Assembly (NCBI RefSeq): GCF_963082655.1
Contig: NC_081553.1
Coordinates: 230,627,754-230,691,753 of the forward strand
Direction of reading: 5' to 3'
From: Stomoxys calcitrans
Lineage: Eukaryota; Arthropoda; Insecta; Diptera; Muscidae
Length of the DNA stretch: 64,000 nt
In this document: positions 33,001 through 41,100 of the stretch, piece by piece
Position numbering within the stretch: position 1 is the first letter of the stretch
Layout: the number at the start of each line of letters is the position of its first letter
The notes under the pieces: generated by a model
What the model was told of the DNA's origin: nothing
Database searches by the model: none
The model's input: only the letters and a program-made list of their open reading frames with translations
Position numbers and translations under genes: made by a program

Positions 33001-35874
33001 AATGCTGGCAACATTTGTGAGGTATCCTGACACGTGAAAATGTCTCTTCCAAGTAGTGTTGCTAAGCGGCACGCCGTTCGGACTCGGCTGAAAAAAGCGG
33101 AGGCCTCTTATCTTTGAGCTTAAACTTTAATCAGTATGCACTCATTGATATAAAAAAATATCTCATGTTCCTTAATAGAAAGTTCGTGGGAAATTTTACA
33201 TTACCTTTGTCATCAGTCGGATAGAAAAGTGCTACACATACGCTTGTGGGGCCCTAAAATTTTGAACAAGATTTTTTTTTGACATAGGACAAAGTCGGTC
33301 CAGATTTAGGTATAGCTCCTATATACAGTGGGAAGCAAAACCGAGTGGATGTTCCACTTTTTGCCTTTCTTTTGAATATTAAAAATGAAAAAATAACAAA
33401 CCTATTTACTTATTTTAGTCGAATGCTCCTTCGCTTATCACGTTTTGATAATAATTACTAAAAATCTAAAAAATAAAAGGGGGACTTCCGCCACAAAAAA
33501 TAGTAAACAAAATTGGCACATGCATTCAGTTTTGCATTTTAGAATAATTTAAAAAAATGGTTTGTTTTTGATAGTCTATTCATGAACCATTATTTTTTAA
33601 ACATAAGTGAGGATATCTTGACACGTCTTTCATCAATTTCAGAGTAAAAAACTTAGAAATAATTAAATATATTATTGAAATGTTGTCAAATACCCATTTA
33701 ACATAACTAAATAAACCAAATCAGACAAGAACTGTGTCCTTTGGGAGTTTAGGAAGTGCAATCGGGAGATCGGTTTATATGGGAGCTATAGCAGGTATAG
33801 ACCGACTCAGGGCACGTATGTTGGACGTTATAGGAAAGGTCACTGTGCAAAATTTCAGCCAAAGCAGATAAAAAATACGCCATATAGAGGCTCAAGAAAT
33901 ATAATCGGGAGATCGATCTAGCTAAAATTTTGTACATAGCGTTGTGTTATTATTTCCAATAACTGTGCTAAGTACGGTTGAAATCGGTCTTTTAACTTAT
34001 ATAGCTCCCATATAAACCGATTTCACGTCTGGATTCTCTGGATGCCACAATTTTTGTCCGATTTGGCTAAAATTTTGCACATGGTGTTTTGTTACGACCT
34101 CCAACAACTGTGCCATGTACGATCTAAATCGCTCTTTAATCTTAGTTCCCATATAAATCGGTCTTTCGATTATCCTTATTCTGGTCCTAGAAGCTTTTAT
34201 TTTGCTGGTTTGACAGAAATGCCTGTGCCAAATTTGAAGATGAATGGATGAAAATTGCGACCTGTACTTTGTTCACAAACTTACATGAACAGACAAACGG
34301 ACATAGCTAAATCGAATCAGAAAGTGATTCTGAGTCGATCGGTATACTTATCAATTTGTCTAGCTGTCTTCCTTCTGGGTGTTTCAAACAAATGCACTAA
34401 GTTATAATATCCCTTACCTCAGTAGTGGTGTAGGGTATGCATATCAATCGATGAAGAAATAAACATAAAATAGTAGATCAGTATACTTTGTTACCGATCG
34501 ATTTAGAATTATTTCCTTATTAGAATAAGCAATATCCAAATGTCTTCATATTTTTGTATTTTAGTAATTAAGGTACAGGTTCAAATAGTTGTGGGATTGT
34601 CATCAAATTGTTGTCCAGTTGACATCAAATATTTTGCATTTATGGGGCCAAGACTTTAAATCGAGAAATCGATCTATATGGTAGCTATATCCAAATCTGA
34701 ACCGATCTGGGCCAAATTGAAGAAAGTTGCCGAAGAGCCTTACACAACTCACTGTCACAAATTTCGGCGAAATCGGCAGCTATATCCAAATCTGGATGGA
34801 TCTGGTCCAAATTGAAGATGCATGTCGTGTGGCCTAACGCAACCCACTGTCACGAATTTCGGCAAAATCGGATAATGAATGTGGCTTTTATGGGCCTTAG
34901 ACCCTAAATCGGTGGATCGGTCTATTGAGTTGCCCAAAAAGTAATTGCGGATTTTTCATATAGTCGACGTTGACAAATTTTTTCACAGCTTGTGACTCTG
35001 TAATTGCATTCTTTCTTCTGTCAGTTATCAGCTGTTACTTTTAGCTTGCTTTAGAAAAAAACGTGTAAGTTTTATTAAAAATGCATTTACTTTCTTTTAA
35101 AAAAATCCGCAATTACTTTTTGGGCAACCCAATATATGGGGGCTATATCAAGATGTAGTCCGATATAGCCCACCTTCGAATTTAACCTACTTATGAACAA
35201 GAAAAAAAAGAATCTGTGCAAAGTTTCAGCTCAATATCTCTATTTTTAAAGACTGTAGCGTGAGTTCAACAGACAGACGGATAGACGGACGGACATGGCT
35301 AGATCGTCTTAGATTTATCCATTGATCAAGAATATATATACTTTTATTTCGATGTGTTGCAAACGGAATGACAAAATGAATATACCCCCATCCTTCGGTG
35401 GTGGGTATAAAAACACATCCTTTATTAGGGTAAGGCAGGCCCTAAGATATCGAAAAATATATCGAAAAATCATGTAACCAACGTTATTGAATATGGTCGG
35501 AAAATTGGTTCAGCTATCCCTACTCCACCACTACTCTAGACCCATTATTAACTGCGCCGATCGGCTTAGAATAATTTCCTTTATCATTATATTGTAGTAA
35601 TGTCGGTCTCTTAATGTATCGCTATAGCCAAGGTAAATGTCTTCAAATTCTATACATTGTATGTTTAGATTTAAGCGGATATAGCTATCAGAATTTAAAT
35701 GAATAGTTTGTTTAAGTGCTAGAGTTTTGAGCGAATTTCCATTACAAATATACAACATTTTCGGCAAAGCGCGAAATTCTGAATGCCAACTTTAATTAAT
35801 CCGCTTAAAACGTCTACTTTCGAAACACAAAGCTTTTCTTACTTACGGGCTAGAAATATTGGAAGCAGCTTCAT
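20836..35874 (-). CDS. Secreted Kazal-type serine protease inhibitor, two coding exons
   Basis: Model: exon 35874..35847, intron 14.8 kb, exon 21050..20836. Exon 1 encodes MKLLPIFLA plus one base and ends at a consensus donor (GTAAGTAAG). Exon 2 starts after TATATTTCAG with two bases that restore a Leu codon and the same frame. The product is 80 aa. Residues 1-20 form a textbook signal peptide ending in His-Ser before Ala-Pro. The mature 60 aa has six cysteines at 28, 32, 41, 56, 63 and 68, with PVCGTD and TFNNMC, the Kazal core. By family rule the reactive P1 residue would be Leu34, suggesting a chymotrypsin- or elastase-like target (inference). Exon 2 is secure. The exon 1 link is inferred from phase, splice signals and the resulting leader; the intron is packed with repeats. 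Confidence 0.78.
21110..22087 (-). repeat. Modular repeat, family A (copy 5)
   Basis: Complete in minus orientation. The head AAGTTCGGCCCGGTCAAATC lies near 21139. Five or so monomers (TATCAGGTTATGAACCGATT, AGAGGCTCAAGAAGTCAAGA) follow. A GACGGACGGACATTCC tail lies near 21951, and the CCCCTCCATACTG...TTGGTGGGTA end near 22060..22085. It lies within the Kazal intron. Confidence 0.8.
22088..22384. other. Unassigned spacer in the Kazal intron
   Basis: A+T-rich sequence with no recognised feature. A TA dinucleotide at 22383..22384 borders the next element. Confidence 0.3.
22385..22772 (+). mobile_element. Tc1/mariner deletion derivative, right end lost
   Basis: The left inverted repeat is 22385..22579 (starts AAGGGTGATTTTTTTGAGG), preceded by TA. 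It includes the transposase start (MNRLTNGQRLQIIEFYYQNQ, near 22500). A retained catalytic-core segment follows from 22586 (FSDEAHFWLNGYVNKQNCRI ... GGIIGPYFFKDAVGR). The match to the complete copy at 39644..40250 stops at about 22772, so the right inverted repeat is missing. The DNA-binding half and the rest of the catalytic domain are absent, so the element is non-autonomous. Confidence 0.85.
22991..23620 (+). repeat. Modular repeat, family A (copy 6, 3' end lost)
   Basis: It starts CCCACACCATAGGATGGCGG, with the ATGTATATATATTTTTTGAT and CATGTCCGTCCGTC tail blocks, then monomers to about 23600. It runs into a LINE fragment without its hairpin end. Confidence 0.7.
23650..24494 (+). pseudogene. 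RNase H-bearing LINE, 5' truncated, type 1, with CCTAA tail
   Basis: An open frame at 23692..24318 encodes a LINE RNase H domain and C-terminus. QAEILAIKEV supplies the Glu. The expected TDSQAAIKS reads SECQAAIKS, losing the catalytic Asp, and the expected WVPGHRD reads WVPDYRD. GNC and DELARLGT follow. The frame is truncated before the first catalytic Asp and lacks the usual C-terminal zinc-knuckle motif in frame. The 3' end is at about 24473..24494, where AACCT repeats about four times instead of poly(A). The clade is I or LOA-like by domain content (inference). Confidence 0.8.
24495..25610. repeat. Mosaic of modular repeat fragments (families A and B)
   Basis: Monomer blocks in both orientations occur, for example GGTTTATATGGGGGCTGTG-like near 24690 and ATATAGCTGTCATATAGACC near 25303, along with CATGTTCGCCCG near 24920. 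The ATTAATCG-rich stretch around 24985..25060 is not part of the known monomers. No gene is supported. Confidence 0.55.
25611..26018. other. Unassigned A+T-rich sequence
   Basis: I see no gene or recognised repeat in this stretch of the Kazal intron. Confidence 0.35.
26019..27345 (-). repeat. Modular repeat, family A (copy 8), interrupted by a SINE
   Basis: Monomers GGGAACTATATTAGGTTATG, AGACTCAAGAAGTATAATCG and a GACAGACGGACATGG tail near 26694..26710 mark the element. A SINE at 26861..27170 interrupts it, and further monomer-like and GGACGGAAATACAGGCGGAC sequence continues beyond to about 27310. Confidence 0.65.
26861..27170 (-). mobile_element. tRNA-derived SINE with target site duplication (copy 4)
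   Basis: This is a near full-length copy. The head CCACCGTAGCGCAGATG is at 27153..27169, the box B GGTTCGAATCC at about 27105..27115, and the body and tail end at GCAAATCTTGCCCATG. Flanks TACATGAATGTAT (left) and TATATGAATGTAT (right) are a 13 bp target site duplication with one mismatch, as expected for LINE-driven insertion. Confidence 0.9.
27513..27815 (-). mobile_element. tRNA-derived SINE, diverged (copy 5)
   Basis: Tail (ATTCCATTAAGGAATAGGGG), body (AAGTTTAAGCTCAGTGATAA) and head (box B GGTTCAAATCC-type, seen inverted near 27750) match copy 1 at lower identity. TGAAGGCA on both sides (about 27497 and 27825) may be a decayed target duplication. Confidence 0.75.
27848..28525 (-). pseudogene. 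LINE ORF1 (gag-like) fragment
   Basis: An open frame of about 225 codons on the minus strand holds a basic, Ser/Thr-rich N-terminal part. Blocks include RRRIALRFFERLEANDP, SLNWAREFAAQ, KRLRSPGGQPMPKRTKANN and TFANVARDCLVMTVVDN. This arrangement resembles the N-terminal half of ORF1 proteins of I/LOA/R1-type LINEs (family knowledge, not aligned). The frame stops before any CCHC knuckles, and no reverse transcriptase follows, so it is a broken copy. It may belong to the same LINE as 23650..24494. Confidence 0.6.
28526..29740. other. Unassigned A+T-rich sequence in the Kazal intron
   Basis: No gene or family repeat is recognised. Short frames at 28725..28961 and 29308..29496 have no family signature. 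Confidence 0.4.
29741..31093 (+). repeat. Modular repeat, family B, complete (copy 2)
   Basis: Full architecture. The head is ACAAGTAAAAAGTCATTAAG with palindromic TTCGGCCGGACCGGA and ACCCACCACC. Monomers of about 150 bp follow at roughly 29940, 30080, 30210, 30380, 30530 and 30690. Then come a GACGGACGGACAGAAGG tail, ATATATATACTATGTAGGGT and GATATTTCGATGTGTTGC. The end is CCTATCCTATGGTGGTGTG plus TATAAAAA. This is the best copy from which to take a consensus. Confidence 0.85.
31199..32915 (-). pseudogene. RNase H-bearing LINE, 5' truncated, type 2
   Basis: The minus-strand fragments read, from high to low coordinate, as follows. First is the reverse transcriptase thumb (sequence encoding HWLYRSVIRP-like residues near 32550). 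Next is the RNase H start CYTDGSKLEDRVGLG near 32070..32115, then LQAEIRAITECVRW, IFTDSKQATRAI and WVPGHRG. At 31341..31523 is a C-terminal zinc-knuckle-like CRTCGEDYATLEHFLCHYP. The RNase H Asp-Glu-Asp set is present, but at least two frameshifts split the frame. The 3' end near 31205..31217 is CAACCTAACCTT, a short CCTAA-type tail. I or LOA-like clade (inference). Confidence 0.8.
32916..33215 (+). mobile_element. tRNA-derived SINE, diverged (copy 6)
   Basis: The head is damaged, with box A GGTTATCATGTCG and box B GGTTCAAATCTC near 32943. The body is ordered normally (GCACGCCGTTCGGACTCGGC, GAGCTTAAACTTTAATC, TGCACTCATTGATAT). It abuts the truncated 5' end of the LINE at 31199..32915. Confidence 0.7.
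33216..33720. other. Unassigned sequence, possible transposon end
   Basis: At 33327..33360 TA is followed by CAGTGGGAAGCAAAACCGAG, which looks like a Tc1-type terminal sequence, but no matching second end was found. The rest is A+T-rich without assignment. Confidence 0.3.
33721..34440. repeat. Modular repeat fragments, family A (copy 9, both orientations)
   Basis: Monomers at 33760..33920 are in minus orientation and those at 33930..34180 in plus orientation. A tail-like ACAAACGGACATAGCTAAAT lies near 34293. This is a rearranged or composite copy. Confidence 0.6.
34600..35415 (+). repeat. Modular repeat, family B variant (copy 3), split by a MITE
   Basis: Monomers carry CAAATTTCGGCGAAATCGG and ATCGATCTATATGGTAGCTA. 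The GACGGACGGACATGGCTAGA tail is at about 35286, and the ATGACAAAATGAATATACCC...GGTGGTGGGTATAAAAA end is near 35365..35412. The insertion at 34925..35132 interrupts GGTCTATATGGGG exactly at TA. Confidence 0.75.
34925..35132. mobile_element. Mariner-type MITE (208 bp) with TA duplication
   Basis: Terminal inverted repeats of about 32 bases match at all but one position (left TTGAGTTGCCCAAAAAGTAA, right ending TTTTTGGGCAACCCAA). TA occurs on both sides (34923..34924 and 35133..35134). Removing the insert with one TA restores the family B monomer. There is no coding sequence. Confidence 0.92.
35416..35846. other. Unassigned sequence just inside the Kazal intron
   Basis: Non-repetitive sequence next to the first Kazal exon. 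A 78-codon open frame at 35531..35767 has no recognisable family. Confidence 0.35.
35847..35874 (-). CDS. Kazal inhibitor, candidate exon 1 (28 coding bases)
   Basis: ATG at 35872..35874 follows GTCACA. The exon encodes Met-Lys-Leu-Leu-Pro-Ile-Phe-Leu-Ala plus one base and is followed by GTAAGTAAG. Joining to exon 2 in phase gives an uninterrupted hydrophobic leader. It is too short to be found by open frame searches. Confidence 0.72.
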
Positions 35875-35927
35875 TGTGACTCCTTGTAGTGATGCACACA
35901 GCCAACGACAATTATCCAATCAAGTTG

Positions 35928-35961
35928 AACTGCAGTAGTCCACTAATGAAATCTCGCTATA
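35928..35961 (-). promoter_or_regulatory. Candidate core promoter of the Kazal gene
   Basis: On the minus strand TATAGC occupies 35956..35961 and an initiator-like CAGTT occupies 35928..35932, 30 bases apart (A at 35931). They would give a 5' UTR of about 57 bases. The TATA match is imperfect. Confidence 0.4.
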
Positions 35962-36039
35962 ATCGCCAATAATCCACAAGTGAAGATTGTAATCCAAGAA
36001 ATGGGTCAGCCGATAACAGGCAATACTGGGGAGTTATTT

Positions 36040-37714
36040 TAATGAGCACACTTTTCCTTGGCAAAAAGTGAATACTCTTTATGCCAGTCAGCCAGCCACA
36101 CAAGTCACAATAAATTCAATTTTTTTTACGATTTGGTTTGAATTTAAACAAAAAATTCTTAATTATTTTTTTAAATTTTATTAATGTTTTATATTTAAAA
36201 TCTCATTCACAATTTTCGTCCGAGTACTTTCTTAATGAATATTTTCACAGATTTTTCAGCGACGTTGTAGGTTTTAGCGCGAAATCCCGAAGCATAGCAG
36301 ACACGACAGCAGCAAATTGCAAACTGATCGATCGGCACACACAAGAACCAACTGAACCGATAAACGCGCTGACGTTGTGCTAAAGGCTGTGGCAGAAGGC
36401 CAAGACAACTACAACACTGAGCAGAGAAATTACGTTGAACGATTTGTTCAATTGTTGCTGGAGAGTGTATTTTGTGTGGCTCGCTGCCAAAGGTGACGTT
36501 GCCGTCGACGTTTAACGAAGCCAGCCGCTTTTAGTTGGACACCAAAGAAGAACGCAGATCGCGTAGAAAGTTCAATCGATTGATTGTAGTTGCCGCCAAC
36601 GCTGTTTTCGCGGTAATTTGTGGCAACATCAAATCGTGGCGAGAAGTGTGTTGTTTGGTATTCAAGGAGGAACACACCCAACTCCAGAAAGGGAGATTCT
36701 TTGAATTTGATATCTACAGCCGCAGCTCACGTAGGCCACTCAGGTATTGGCCGTAAGTATTTCACTTGGAAACAACGTTCACACAGCTTTTTTTTATGCC
36801 AACAGGAACTTTTAGTTTGAGTTTTTGCTGCTGTTTTTAGTTTGCAAAAATGTCCATTAACCTCTGGGTGGTCTTCTGGGTTTTGTATGTTGAAGCGGTT
36901 GAGTTAACGTTGTGAGTTTAGCTTTTTTAGTAAACCACGATGTATGTCCATTTATTAGGATTTGAATTGTTGCAATTACCGGCACACCGCGTTAGTTTCT
37001 GTTATCGAATCATGGACGAGTGTGCAAAGTTTCTCAGTTTTATAGATCCAGTCGGGCAGCGCGACGACGAAAATAATTCAATAGTTGTTGGTTATTCGTC
37101 GTCCGAATTCCAGTTGTTGCGATGCTATACTGGCAAACGACCGCCACACGATTACCATTTCTTTGAGTAATTTCCATGCATAACTCTCTCCCGGCAATAT
37201 CGCCCGTTGACATGAACATGTACGAAAGGGGGAGTGTCATTGCTGTTTGAATGCATGGCGATTATCGGATTGAAGGGGCAAGTCTGTTGTAGCTCTGTTA
37301 TAAACAATTACTCTGTGTGCAGAGAAAGAATTAAGAGAGGGATTGATTATAAGTCGGTATGATTGTAAGCCTTCAATTGCTTGTGCATTATTCGGACTCC
37401 AGAGATTTCTTATCTCAGATTTTGGTTCTTAGTTGAGAAAATACCCCATAGCTCATTTCTTGAGAAAATTGTGACGAAAACAGAAAGTCGTCTAGGAAGA
37501 TATGCGTAAGAATGTGTGGAATATTCCTAGTACTCACATATGAAAATAAAACTACATATCAATAAAACAAAAAAACAGTGCTTCAAGTGATTCTCCATTT
37601 ATTAGACTATTTCACGATTTTTTCTGCAAACGACGGTTTTAAATTGTTACTCAACTTAGTAACAAACACTAAAAAAGAGCAATCTTTTTTGCACCTAAAT
37701 TGTCTAGGTATCTA
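36040..37714. other. Non-repetitive upstream region
   Basis: This is the longest repeat-free stretch outside genes, and richer in G+C at 36190..36760 and 36930..37260. It may hold upstream control sequence of the Kazal gene and the start of a plus-strand transcript. The open frames here (36940..37170 and others) carry no recognised domain. Confidence 0.4.
36270..36752 (+). other. Candidate non-coding first exon of a divergent plus-strand gene
   Basis: Complex, CG-containing sequence ends at a consensus donor (GCC then GTAAGTATTT, intron from 36753). It resembles a fly 5' UTR exon. No downstream coding exon on the plus strand was recognised in this window, so this is speculative. Confidence 0.25.
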
Positions 37715-38285
37715 TGTATAGTTCGGCCCGGCCAAACTTGACACCTTTTTAATTGTTTTTTTTTAACCTTCGCAGGTCCAAAGATTTTTATGTAACTTGT
37801 GATCCAAAACCCACGGGGGTGGGTCAACTATTTAATTTGTAGGAAACTTCCACATGCATCTCGAAATTTCATACCTGTAGAAAGAAGAACTGAAGCAGAC
37901 GACAATAGATATAGATTAGATATAACTCCCATATAAACCAGATTTCCAGATTTTACTTCTTGAGCCTTTAGAGGGCGCAATTCTCATCCGGTTTTTGTGA
38001 AATTTTGCACAAAAACTTCTCCATTACGTGGCAAGTATAGTTCAAATTGGTCCAAATCCTGATATAGCTCCCATATAAAGCGACCTCTCGATTTGACTTC
38101 TTGAGCCTCTAGAGGGCGCAATTCTTGTAGGATTTGGCTTTTGTATATCGCATTTATTGACCAATTTTAGCAAAATTGTGTATAACGTTTTCCTCTGCGA
38201 CTAACACAATATCTGAGAAGTTTGCTTGAAATCGGATCGGATTTAAATATAGCTCCCACATATATTTTCGTCCGAGAAATATAAC
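37715..38285 (+). repeat. Modular repeat, family A (copy 10, fragments)
   Basis: A hairpin end (GTTCGGCCCGGCCAAACTTG) at 37721..37741 is followed by monomers in plus orientation (AACTCCCATATAAACCAGAT, AGCCTTTAGAGGGCGCAATT). The ends do not belong to a single orderly copy. Confidence 0.6.
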
Positions 38286-38329
38286 AATGAAGTGCTCATT
38301 TGTCAACCGTTTTTTTTCGAATAAACCTT

Positions 38330-39250
38330 AAAATATGTTTATTTGACGATCATGACAATATGGGACTCAAATGAAAGGTATTCGGGAGTAGATTACGAAT
38401 ATAGTCAGGAAAGGAACGGAAAGGGACCCTCCACCGTTACCCCAAAAACATCACCCAAAATCAAAAGTGGACCGATAAGGACAATATGGGTATCAAATGA
38501 AAAGAATGCGGGAGTAGATAACGAATCTGGCATACAAATTCATGTCGAAGTATAGGGGGTCACCCCAATCCCACAAAAACCCCCAAAATGTGCACATTAG
38601 CTAACCACGGATATATGGGAGTCCATTTGTTTGTTCCGTATAGACTGAAAAACGGCAAAACCCATTTTCTCGAAATTTTTGCATATTGTTTAGGTTTTTC
38701 GATATCGGAAGGGAGACGGACCCTCCCCCTTATGCCTAAAATACATCCCAAAATCAAAAGTGGACCGATCGGGACAATATAGATATTAAATGAAAGGTAT
38801 TGGAGAGTAGAATACGAATATGGTATTAAAATTTGAGCCTAAATACTCAACCTCAAAACTCCCCCAAAACAGACATATTGGACGTTCATTTCAATATGGG
38901 GCTTAAATGAAAGGTATTCTGACGTAGATTTCGAATCTGGCATTCAAAATCAGATCGAAGTATGTTTCCTATGTCTGGAAGGTAACATAGGCTATATAAA
39001 TTTTAGATATCGGGCGTTTTGGGGTGCGCCCTAAGGCACCCCCTAAATTGAACTTAATTACCGTTGGGAATAAAGATTGAATTTTATATCTATTTCCAGT
39101 GGAAAGTGCCGGTAGCCGCCCCAGCCCCAAAACACCCTCCAAACGGTTCATATTTACCGGCCATAGCAATATGGGGCTCAAATTAAAGGGTTTAGAAGTG
39201 CAACACGAATTTGATACCCATATTGAGTCGAAATGTATGAGGTGTCATTC
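38330..39250 (+). repeat. Interspersed repeat, family C (copy 2, repeated blocks)
   Basis: Blocks GGGACTCAAATGAAAGGTAT, GTGGACCGATAAGGACAATA, GACGGACCCTCCCCCTTATG and TCGAATCTGGCATTCAAAAT recur two or three times. Around 39005 a G+C-rich block is followed by CCCCTAAATTGAAC. It matches 11868..12305 in order and content. Confidence 0.65.
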
Positions 39251-39495
39251 CTCCCCTAATGAGAACATTACTCTAAGGAAGAACATTACCACCAGGAATC
39301 GCGAAGGGGCAAATTCTCAGTGCTTTCCGATTCAAGTTTAAACTCAGTGATAGGAGACCTTTTTTATAGCCGAGTCCTAACGGCGTCCCGCAGTGTGACA
39401 ACTCTTTGGGGAAAATTTTTTAAATGACCATGCATAGCATTGTACCTCGCAAATGTCGCCAACATTAAGAGGAAATAAACACTGCTTTGGTACTT

Positions 39496-40392
39496 GGAGG
39501 CCACCGTAGCGCAGTGGTTAGCATGTCCGCCTATGACGCTGAACGCCTGGGTTCGAATCCAGACGAGACCATCAGAAAAAAGTATTCAGCGGTGGTTTTC
39601 CCCGCCTAATGCTGGCAACGTTTGTTAGGTACTATGCCATGTAAAGGGTGATTTTTTTGAGGTTAGGATTTTCATGCATTAGTATTTGACAGATCACGTG
39701 GGATTTCAGACATGGTGTCAAAGAGAAAGATGCTCAGTATGCTTTGACATTTCATCATGAATAGACTTACTAACGAGCAACGCTTGCAAATCATTGAATT
39801 TTATTACCAAAATCAGTGTTCGGTTCGAAATGTGTTCAAATTTTGACAAATTTTGTTCAGCGATGAGGCTCATTTCTGGTTGAATGGCTACGTAAATAAG
39901 CAAAATTGCCGCATTTGGAGTGAAGAGCAACCAGAAGCCGTTCAAGAACTGCCCATGCATCCCGAAAAATGCACTGTTTGGTGTGGTTTGTACGCTGGTG
40001 GAATCATTGGACCGTATTTTTTCAAAGATGCTGTTGGACGCAACGTTACGGTGAATGAACACATTTCGAACCGAACACTGATTTTGGTAATAAAATTCAA
40101 TGATTTGCAAGCGTTGCCCGTTAGTAAGTCTATTCATGATGAAATGTCAAAGCATACTGAGCATCTTTCTCTTTGACACCATGTCTGAAATCCCACGTGA
40201 TCTGTCAAAGACTAATGCATGAAAATCCTAACCTCAAAAAAATCACCCTTTAAAACTTCTCTCCATAGAGGTGTCGGCTATAAAAAGGAGGCCCCTTATC
40301 ATTGAGCTTAAACTCGAATCGGGCTGCACTCATTGAAATGTGAGAAGTTTGCTCCTGTTCCTTAGTGGAATGTTCATGGGCAAAATTTGCAT
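39496..40392 (+). mobile_element. Inner SINE (copy 8), split by a mariner derivative
   Basis: The head starts at 39496 (GGAGGCCACCGTAGCGCAGT) with intact box A and box B (GGTTCGAATCC near 39551). The element runs to CTATGCCATG at 39641, resumes at 40253 (AAACTTCTCTCC) and ends near GCAAAATTTGC at 40390. Excising 39644..40250 with one TA restores the CATGTAAAACTTCTCTCC seen in other copies. Confidence 0.92.
39644..40250 (+). mobile_element. Tc1/mariner deletion derivative, complete, 607 bp
   Basis: Perfectly delimited: TA at 39642..39643 and 40251..40252, with inverted repeats of 195 bases (39644..39838 and 40056..40250) differing at about two positions. Ends are AAGGGTGATTTTTTTGAGG and its complement. 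The inverted repeats include the transposase start codon region. The interior keeps only the segment FSDEAHFWLNG...VGR, around the second part of the catalytic domain. Filler AAATTTTGACAAATTTTG at the left junction suggests imperfect gap repair. Non-autonomous. Confidence 0.95.
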
Positions 40393-40462
40393 TTGTAAAT
40401 ACTGCTTTGTCCGATGTTCTCGCTATGATTCGAACGCGTTTAGCGTCATAGGCTACAATGGC

Positions 40463-40565
40463 ACGAATTCGATATCCTCATTCAGGGCAAAGTGTCCCCA
40501 CCCTAAAAAGATATTAGAGAGTTAAAGAAGGCACAGCGGAGTGGGCCCGGTTCGACTAGTACATA
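40463..40565 (+). repeat. Family C 3' end fragment
   Basis: Ends AGCGGAGTGGGCCCGGTTCG followed by ACTAGTA. This is the same type of G+C-rich end with CTAGT as at 12290. Confidence 0.45.
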
Positions 40566-41100
40566 TATATATTGCCCGAATTTAAAATTGTAGGTTAGGT
40601 GCAGGAAAGGCAAAAGTCGGGCGGAGCCGACTGGTTTTTATTGTTTTAATTTTTATTTTACTTTTGTTTTGTTTTATTTCTTTTTATTTGATTTTATTAT
40701 ATTTTATTGTAATTTAGTTTATTTTTTTTTATTTTATTTTATTGTAATTTAATTTATTTTTTTTTTATTTTATTTTATTGTAATTTATTTTACTTTACTT
40801 TTTTATTATGCAGAATTTTTTTATATTTTTTAGCTACTAATTTCAATCCTTACTTTATTGCTCCCAAGACATGTTACCCATTAACAACCCTTTAATGTAG
40901 GAAATTCCTTACTTCCTGGTACCTGGGTACAGTTTTAAATAGCAAATTCTGTGATGAACAGGAAAATCCAGGGAAATCCTAAAGTGCTAAATAATAAAAT
41001 AAAATAGAAAGGAATTTGTATGGGCAGCTGTCGGAAGAAAGTGTTAATCCAGTATGAAAATGATGTGGGAATTTTGTATAATTAATGTATAATTACTTAA
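40566..41100. other. A+T-rich, low-complexity stretch
   Basis: TTTTATTTTATT-like runs span about 40640..40830. No gene is seen. Confidence 0.6.

Larger units (their letters stand above)
39260..40462 (-). mobile_element. Outer SINE of a nested stack (copy 7), split
   Basis: The body and tail of a minus-oriented SINE lie at 39260..39490 and its tRNA-like head (ATTCGAAC, TTAGCGTCATAGGC) at about 40403..40462. Between them sits a second SINE in plus orientation. AAACACTGCTTTG at 39477..39489 and AAATACTGCTTTG at 40397..40409 flank the inner SINE as its target duplication, one mismatch apart. Confidence 0.8.

Noticed and set aside
36940..37170. Small plus-strand protein of 76 codons
   Set aside because: No recognised domain, no promoter or splice support, and an overlapping antisense frame of similar length.
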